Positions 6,892 to 8,605 of a stretch of DNA of 8,605 bases are shown here, piece after piece. The DNA is from JBAYVY01 sp041674345. GTDB lineage: Bacteria > Planctomycetota > Phycisphaerae > Phycisphaerales > Zrk34. The notes below the pieces were generated by a model, which did not search any database, was not told where the DNA came from, and worked only from the letters and a program-made list of their open reading frames with translations. The DNA lies in NCBI GenBank assembly GCA_041674345.1, contig JBAYVY010000147.1, positions 1 to 8,605 on the forward strand, in the 5' to 3' direction. The stretch's first letter is position 1; the number at the start of each line of letters is the position of its first letter. The position numbers and the translations under genes are program-made.

Positions 6892-6926
6892 ATGTCCAAA
6901 AACCTCCAAGAACTCCAAACTCGTTC

Positions 6927-6947
6927 AAGCGTGCGACGCGCACGCTT
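6927..6947. terminator. Perfect hairpin between the LacI-type and PEP-CTERM genes
   Basis: AAGCGTGCG and CGCACGCTT form a perfect 9-bp GC-rich stem around a 3-base loop, ten bases after the repressor stop codon. On the minus strand the following bases are only weakly T-rich, so it is a partial terminator or attenuator at best. On the plus strand it is followed by CATTTTTG, so it would better stop antisense transcription. It may limit read-through from the repressor gene into the PEP-CTERM gene, or protect a 3' end. Confidence 0.5.
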
Positions 6948-6956
6948 CATTTTTGC

Positions 6957-7967
6957 TCATGGTTGCGGGGCAACGCAGGTGCTGCCTTTCGTGACGGTTG
7001 AAGCGATGGCTTTCGGAGGGAACGTCACCTCCGGCTGTTCAATTTTGGCGAGAAGCATGTCCGCCGCCGCCTGCCCCACTTCGTAGAACGGCACGATGCA
7101 AGTGGTAATCGGCACGCCCGCCGTCCACGCGGGTGCGGTGGAAAAAGTGACCAGCGACAGATCTTCCGGCACGCGCAAGCCCAGCGTGGCGGCAGCCACC
7201 AAAGCCGGTGTGATCGTGTAAGACTCATATGCCACCAGCGCGGTCGGACGATCCTCGCCGGTGAGCAAGCCCTTCGTCAGGGCAAGGCGGTTGTCTTCTT
7301 CGCCCACCGACACTTCCACGACGCGATCAGCCAGACCCGCTTCAGCCATCGCCCGCACATAGCCGCCGCGACGATCCGTGCGACTGTAGTGGAGGGACAT
7401 CTGATTCAGATACGCGATTTTGCGATGTCCCAACTCCAGCAAACGGCGAGTGGCCAGATAGGACGATTGAAAATCGTCGGGGTAAACGCAATCCGCGTCG
7501 ATCTTGGCATTGATCCAGACGAACGGAATGCGGTACTTGCGGATCAGCGTCAGAATTTCAGGAGGGAACTTGGAGTCGTAATTGACCAACAGGCCGTCCG
7601 AGGACGATTCCCGCAGAATACGCGGAAGAAACCCTTCGTTGATCAGCTTCGTGTCCGGCAGTCGCTCCAGAACCAGGTGGAAGTCCGCCGCCGCCAGTCG
7701 ATCCTGGAGTCCATCGAACAACTCGGTGAACCGCGTGCTGCGCCACTGACCGGTCGGCTCGATCATGGTCACGCTATGGAAACTGCCCCGACGCATCGCC
7801 CGCGCCAACCCGTTGGGACGGAACTGGAGTTTCTCCGCCACGCGCCGAATCTCTTTGGAGCGATTGGCGGTGGAACTCCAAACTTCCTTGTTCTTGCCAT
7901 TAAGAACACGGGAAACGGTGGTCATGGAGACGCCGCACTCTTCCGCGATTTGTTTGATGGTTGCCAT
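6957..7967 (-). CDS. LacI-family transcriptional regulator
   Basis: This is a 336-residue DNA-binding repressor, the normal length for the family. The helix-turn-helix is at residues 3-22 (TIKQIAEECGVSMTTVSRVL), followed by NGK, a linker and the hinge helix PNGLARAMRR at 51-60. The remainder is a periplasmic-binding-protein-like effector domain, with GLQDRL near the first strand, SSDGLLVNY, a Tyr-Pro-Asp-Asp segment and the LLELGHRKIAYL motif. Such proteins bind a sugar or sugar phosphate and release an operator; the ligand cannot be read here. Two features are unusual: the segment between helix-turn-helix and hinge is about three residues longer than usual (KEVWSSTANRSKEI), and the hinge residue that is normally Leu is Met58. 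I chose the ATG at 7967 because MATIKQIAEECGVS is the canonical opening; a GTG at 7982 is possible and neither has a strong ribosome site. A near-perfect palindrome about 40 bases upstream suggests autoregulation. Confidence 0.92.
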   Translation of the reverse strand: MATIKQIAEECGVSMTTVSRVLNGKNKEVWSSTANRSKEIRRVAEKLQFRPNGLARAMRRGSFHSVTMIEPTGQWRSTRFTELFDGLQDRLAAADFHLVLERLPDTKLINEGFLPRILRESSSDGLLVNYDSKFPPEILTLIRKYRIPFVWINAKIDADCVYPDDFQSSYLATRRLLELGHRKIAYLNQMSLHYSRTDRRGGYVRAMAEAGLADRVVEVSVGEEDNRLALTKGLLTGEDRPTALVAYESYTITPALVAAATLGLRVPEDLSLVTFSTAPAWTAGVPITTCIVPFYEVGQAAADMLLAKIEQPEVTFPPKAIASTVTKGSTCVAPQP

Positions 7968-8005
7968 GACAGTCACACCCACGCAAATCGATATTGTCGC
8001 CGATC

Positions 8006-8025
8006 AGGGTAAAGGCGTTTACCCT
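8006..8025. promoter_or_regulatory. Candidate LacI-family operator
   Basis: AGGGTAAAGGCGTTTACCCT has 8-bp perfect arms (AGGGTAAA and TTTACCCT) around GGCG, so 18 of 20 bases are symmetric. An even-spaced dyad with a central GC/CG and A/T-rich inner arms is the usual form of LacI/PurR/CcpA-type operators. It lies about 40 bases upstream of the repressor start, inside the predicted leader, where binding would block transcription of the repressor gene itself. Binding by this repressor is inferred from position and shape only. Confidence 0.7.
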
Positions 8026-8164
8026 CGCTCTCTCCGTGGGGCAGGGTCTCTTGCCGCCGCGATTGCGTTTTCGGCCCCTCCCCCCCAGCGAGGTTCCAAA
8101 AATCGTCGGGCAAACTGCGGCGAACTTAAAATTCGGCCCACACCGGCAGGAATCTCCAAATGTC

Positions 8165-8172
8165 TTTACCCT
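8165..8172. promoter_or_regulatory. Operator half-site near the repressor promoter
   Basis: TTTACCCT repeats exactly one arm of the palindrome at 8006-8025. The opposite arm is not conserved except for its inner AAA at 8158-8160. It lies about 25 bases downstream of the predicted transcription start. The virtual dyad centre (8162.5) is 147 bases from the palindrome centre (8015.5), about 14 helical turns. Confidence 0.35.
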
Positions 8173-8202
8173 GTGTTGATAATTCGACAACCTTGCCGAA
8201 TT

Positions 8203-8230
8203 AGAATACCACAACGAATGGCTTTGTCAA
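8203..8230 (-). promoter_or_regulatory. Predicted sigma70-type promoter for the LacI-family gene
   Basis: On the minus strand there is a perfect -35 TTGACA (8230-8225), a 16-base spacer and a -10 TATTCT (8208-8203) preceded by TGG, an extended -10. Predicted initiation is near 8196, giving a leader of about 230 bases to the repressor ATG, with the half-site and palindrome both inside it. Housekeeping promoters in Planctomycetota are not always of this form, so the call is tentative. Confidence 0.5.
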
Positions 8231-8368
8231 AGAAATTTTGCGCGAAATATGCCAAGGTAACAGGGAGAACGCAAGTAGCCATTGAACTTGTTAGGTATAT
8301 CACGATCGGGGGCAAGTGGTTACAGTACCCGCCCTGTTCAAAAATTCAGTCAGGGGAACTTCCGCTGC

Positions 8369-8383
8369 AATTGGCAGCCAATT
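8369..8383. repeat. Perfect 15-base dyad overlapping the stop of the rightmost gene
   Basis: AATTGGCAGCCAATT is fully symmetric around its central A and overlaps the stop codon at 8385-8383. It could form a short stem (six pairs, three-base loop) at the 3' end of the rightmost gene, but no T-run follows on the minus strand. A protein-binding site or chance are equally possible. Confidence 0.3.
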
Positions 8384-8605
8384 CATCCTGCCGTCTTGCG
8401 GTAGAAGTGCTTGAACAGCCCACCCAATCTTTCGTGACTGACCACTTCACCATCGCCTGGAACCCGATGCGCTCGCGCCTCTGTTATACCATTCGCGTCC
8501 AATAGTTGATTCAACTGTTTGAGCGGCATCAGCAATTCCAGCAAGCCGTCCGCGACTCGCTGGCCGCGGTCAATACGCGCCATCGGGGCAAATTGAAAAG
8601 CACCC
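8383..8605 (-). CDS. C-terminal end of an unrecognised protein (partial)
   Basis: This minus-strand frame is open from the right window edge to a TGA at 8385-8383, about 73 residues. An internal ATG at 8583 has no ribosome site, and the frame continues upstream through GAFQFAP, so I take it as the end of a longer protein starting outside the window. The composition is protein-like: an amphipathic stretch VADGLLELLMPLKQLNQLL is probably helical and perhaps coiled-coil, followed by a charged segment and the basic C-terminus LFKHFYRKTAG. I do not recognise a family. It is co-directional with the repressor but more than 400 bases away, with a separate promoter between, so it is probably not part of the same unit. 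A spurious frame cannot be excluded. Confidence 0.4.
   Translation of the reverse strand, partial: GAFQFAPMARIDRGQRVADGLLELLMPLKQLNQLLDANGITEARAHRVPGDGEVVSHERLGGLFKHFYRKTAG

Larger units (their letters stand above)
7968..8382. other. Non-coding gap upstream of the repressor gene
   Basis: This gap of about 415 bases has no convincing gene. It holds the predicted promoter (8203-8230), the operator half-site (8165-8172) and the palindrome (8006-8025). It also has a C-rich tract near 8077-8091 (runs of four and seven C), which gives a purine-rich leader on the transcribed strand but too few G runs for a standard quadruplex. The part from 8231 to 8368 is more AT-rich than its surroundings, and I see no gene, tRNA or clear terminator in it. 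Confidence 0.55.

Noticed and set aside
6864..6950. N-terminal extension of the PEP-CTERM protein from an ATG at 6950
   Set aside because: It has no ribosome site, would encode an Arg-rich stretch directly from a hairpin, and would bury the signal peptide. The ATG at 6863 has AAGGAG at ideal spacing.
8077..8091. C-rich run as a possible G-quadruplex on the transcribed strand
   Set aside because: Only two long G runs are present, fewer than the four needed for a standard intramolecular quadruplex.
8334..8418. CTGTTCAA (8334-8341) with its complement TTGAACAG (8411-8418)
   Set aside because: Eight bases separated by about 70 is within chance expectation, and one copy lies inside the partial coding region.
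1..8605. CRISPR array, tRNA or rRNA genes, toxin-antitoxin pair or defence system
   Set aside because: No regularly spaced repeats, cloverleaf-type sequence, rRNA segment or paired small genes with ribosome sites were seen on either strand.

Overview
The window looks like a chromosomal accessory region from a bacterium of the PVC superphylum, most likely Planctomycetota (Phycisphaerae-like), with Verrucomicrobiota as the alternative. This is an inference. It rests on the combination of a PEP-CTERM protein with autotransporter-associated beta-strand repeats, a prepilin-like protein ending in an H-X9-DG motif with the SLNKAR sequence after its helix, a LacI-type regulator, a lipoprotein glycoside hydrolase, and GC-rich codon use.

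Every gene I accept is on the minus strand, so transcription runs from right to left. In that order the window holds: the C-terminal end of an unrecognised protein (8605-8383); a non-coding stretch of about 415 bases with a good sigma70-type promoter, a perfect operator half-site and a near-perfect 20-bp palindrome; a LacI-family repressor (7967-6957); a short gap with a perfect hairpin; an 893-residue secreted PEP-CTERM protein (6863-4182); a strong intrinsic terminator; a 281-residue prepilin-like H-X9-DG protein (4052-3207); a 917-residue surface lipoprotein with two jelly-roll modules and a clan GH-A catalytic barrel (3023-270); and the start of a further secreted protein (213-118). That last gene appears to be cut off by an insertion sequence whose end is at base 117 and whose transposase begins at base 30, reading out of the window.

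A reasonable working model is a small glycan-use locus. The LacI protein would sense a sugar released from a polysaccharide and control its own gene and perhaps the genes to its left. The lipoprotein hydrolase would cut the glycan at the cell surface. The PEP-CTERM and pseudopilin proteins would be secreted or surface structures helping to bind or present the substrate. No transporter, no SusC/SusD pair and no cytoplasmic sugar-catabolism gene is visible, so the substrate cannot be named. The most interesting points are the operator arrangement upstream of the repressor, the tail-fibre-like module spliced into the PEP-CTERM protein, and the apparent insertion that disrupts the last gene of the cluster.
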